From the NCBI RefSeq assembly GCF_020447305.1, contig NZ_CP095732.1, positions 2,884,501 to 2,948,500 of the forward strand: 64,000 nt of DNA, read 5' to 3'. The translations under genes and the position numbers were made by a program. The notes below the pieces were generated by a model. The model made no database searches and was not told the DNA's origin. It worked only from the letters and a program-made list of their open reading frames with translations. The stretch is from Abyssibius alkaniclasticus. GTDB lineage: Bacteria; Pseudomonadota; Alphaproteobacteria; Rhodobacterales; Rhodobacteraceae. Positions 62,267-64,000 of the stretch are shown piece by piece (within the stretch, counting starts at the first letter, position 1; every line of letters starts with the position of its first letter).

Positions 62267-64000
62267 CTAATCGGCGGTTTTCGCGTTCCGCTTGCGCTCG
62301 TGCGTGTCCAGAAAGCGTTTGCGCAGGCGCACATGGCGGGGTGTCACCTCGACCAGCTCGTCATTGTCGATATAGGCAATGGCTTCTTCGAGGCTGAACC
62401 GGCTGGGCGTGGTCAGCACAACCGCCTCGTCCTTGCCCGAGGCGCGCATGTTGGTCAGCTTCTTGCCCTTCAGCGGGTTCACCTCAAGGTCGTTGGGGCG
62501 GTTATGCTCGCCAATGATCATACCTTGATAGACCTGCTCCTGCACACCAATGAAAAAGCGGCCACGGTCTTGCAGGTTCCACAGCGCATAGGCGACGGTC
62601 ACACCGTCTTCCATGGAAATCAGCACGCCCTGGCGGCGACCTTCGATCTTGCCTTTATACGGTGCCCATTCATGGAACACGCGGTTCAGAACGCCGGTGC
62701 CGCGCGTATCGGTCAGAAACTCGCCATGATACCCGATCAGCCCCCGGCTGGGCACATGCGCCACAATGCGGGTTTTGCCCACGCCGCCCGGTTTCATCTC
62801 GGCCAGATCGCCCTTGCGTTGTGTCAGCTTTTCGATCACCGCGCCAGTATATTCGTCATCTACGTCAATGGTAACCTCTTCCACCGGCTCGTGGCGGGTG
62901 CCGTCGATATCACGAAACAGCACCTGCGGGCGCGACACCGAAAGCTCGAACCCCTCGCGGCGCATGTTTTCAATCAGCACGCCCATCTGCAATTCGCCAC
63001 GCCCCGACACGATGAAGCTTTCACCGCCCGGCGTGTCTTCGATCTTGATCGCAACATTGCCTTCGGCTTCGCGCATGAGCCGGTCGCGGATCACGCGGCT
63101 TTGCACCTTGTCACCATCGCGGCCCGCCAAGGGGCTGTCATTGATGCCGAAATTCACCGAAATGGTCGGCGGGTCGATCGGCTGGCTGGGAATGGGTTCA
63201 GTCACCGACGGGTCGCATAGCGTATCGGCAACGGTCGCCTTGGTCATGCCGGCAATGGCCACAATATCGCCCGCCACAGCCTCATCCACCGGGGTCTGGC
63301 CAAGGCCACGGAAGGCCAGAATTTTGGTGGCGCGGAAATTCTCGATCAGCTTGCCATCGCGCCCGATGGCTTTGATCATCTGACCGGGCTTCAGGCGGCC
63401 GGCTTCAACGCGGCCGGTAAGATAGCGGCCAAGGAAGTTGTCGCGCCCAAGCGTGGTGGCCAGCATCCGGAACGGGCTTTCAGTATCGGTTTGCACCGAA
63501 GGCGCTGGCACATGCTTCATGATCAGTTCGAACAGGTCGTGCAGGTTCTCGCGCTTGCCATCCAGTTCCGTATCGGCCCAGCCAGATCGGCCCGAAGCAT
63601 AGAGATGCGGAAAATCGAGCTGGTCATCATCGGCCCCCAGATTGGCGAACAAATCAAAGCATTCGTTCAGCGCACGGTCCGGCTCGGCATCCGATTTATC
63701 GACCTTGTTCAGCACCACGATCGGGCGCAGCCCCAGCGCAAGCGCCTTGGCGGTTACGAATTTGGTTTGCGGCATCGGGCCTTCGGCGGCATCCACCAGC
63801 AGCACGACCCCGTCAACCATGCTCAGGATACGCTCGACCTCGCCACCAAAATCGGCGTGGCCCGGCGTGTCAACAATGTTGATGCGCGCGCCTTCCCATT
63901 CAACGCTCGTGCATTTGGCCAGAATGGTGATGCCGCGCTCGCGCTCGATATCGTTGCTATCCATAGCCCGCTCGACCGAGGCCTGGCCCTCGCGATACAC
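62267..64000 (-). CDS. typA: Ribosome-associated GTPase TypA/BipA (N-terminus cut by window edge)
   Basis: 577 residues visible; about 30 N-terminal residues, including the P-loop, lie outside the window. Seen: G2/G3 ERGITILAKCTSVEWEGARINIVDTPGHADFGGE, G4 LNKVDKSDAEPDRAL, domain 2 VEAGRLKPGQMIK, and the BipA-specific C-terminal domain (RLGLIGYHGEFLTDT-like RGLIGYHGEFLTDTRGTGVLNRVFHEW and PSRFSLEEAIAYIDNDELVEVTP). TypA joins the 70S ribosome at the A site under stress and assists 50S assembly. It is a general factor, not near its relatives. Confidence 0.97.
   Translation of the reverse strand: MYREGQASVERAMDSNDIERERGITILAKCTSVEWEGARINIVDTPGHADFGGEVERILSMVDGVVLLVDAAEGPMPQTKFVTAKALALGLRPIVVLNKVDKSDAEPDRALNECFDLFANLGADDDQLDFPHLYASGRSGWADTELDGKRENLHDLFELIMKHVPAPSVQTDTESPFRMLATTLGRDNFLGRYLTGRVEAGRLKPGQMIKAIGRDGKLIENFRATKILAFRGLGQTPVDEAVAGDIVAIAGMTKATVADTLCDPSVTEPIPSQPIDPPTISVNFGINDSPLAGRDGDKVQSRVIRDRLMREAEGNVAIKIEDTPGGESFIVSGRGELQMGVLIENMRREGFELSVSRPQVLFRDIDGTRHEPVEEVTIDVDDEYTGAVIEKLTQRKGDLAEMKPGGVGKTRIVAHVPSRGLIGYHGEFLTDTRGTGVLNRVFHEWAPYKGKIEGRRQGVLISMEDGVTVAYALWNLQDRGRFFIGVQEQVYQGMIIGEHNRPNDLEVNPLKGKKLTNMRASGKDEAVVLTTPSRFSLEEAIAYIDNDELVEVTPRHVRLRKRFLDTHERKRNAKTAD

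Noticed and set aside
62189-63220. A plus-strand frame of 343 codons.
   Set aside because: It is the antisense of typA.

Overview
The window is GC-rich chromosomal DNA of an alphaproteobacterium, most likely a member of the Rhodobacteraceae (Roseobacter/Rhodobacter group). The evidence is gene content and order typical of that family: infA-maf-RNase E/G-yacG; murA-DUF2948-hisD-UPF0262-low-molecular-weight phosphatase; carD-fdxA-hslR-SUV3-like helicase; and pcm next to tolC. About 59 protein genes and four tRNA genes are supported. There is no rRNA, CRISPR array, transposase, integrase or phage gene. The first gene (Dpp/Opp-type permease) and the last (typA) run off the window edges.

Layout. 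1-6.3 kb: a partial peptide-type ABC permease, a creatinase with all catalytic residues, an alpha/beta hydrolase-OsmC fusion bracketed by two copies of an REP-like palindromic element, a family 5 binding protein and an M20 hydrolase. 6.4-12.9 kb: a tight minus-strand operon of ROK regulator, M20 hydrolase, sugar-type (CUT2) binding protein and permease, YhfX-like PLP enzyme and single-domain ATPase. 13.1-17.1 kb: a polar amino acid ABC transporter followed by dimethylargininase. 17.1-25 kb: tRNA-Phe and a long minus-strand housekeeping run from murA down to yacG. 25-32 kb: tRNA-Thr, acyl-CoA synthetase, ABC exporter, SDR, DMT transporter, tRNA-Gly and two secreted orphan proteins. 32-41 kb: gph, glmU, AlkD-type protein, a Na+/H+-type antiporter with an acyl-CoA synthetase, moaA and two c-type cytochromes. 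41-49.5 kb: a Tat-type family 5 binding protein and a BadF-type kinase facing a complete Opp-type operon. 49.8-55.4 kb: tolC, pcm, tRNA-Cys, divergent cobT/cobS, carD and fdxA. 55.4-64 kb: hslR, SUV3-like helicase, TPR protein, SCP2-domain protein plus lysophospholipase-like hydrolase, HisN-type phosphatase, XRE regulator and typA.

How the genes work together. Four import systems dominate the accessory part, each beside hydrolases or kinases, which suggests a scavenger of nitrogen-rich small organics. Creatinase and dimethylargininase both act on guanidino compounds. The CUT2/YhfX/M20 operon is the best candidate for an undescribed catabolic pathway: a sugar-type transporter is joined to an amino-acid-racemase-fold enzyme and a deacylase-type hydrolase, under a ROK repressor with a candidate operator over its own promoter. 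I found no overtly novel defence, mobile or signalling system; most of the window is conserved alphaproteobacterial chromosome.

Limits. Everything comes from reading the sequence and family knowledge. No searches were run, so substrates of transporters and hydrolases are inferences, and promoter calls are by eye.
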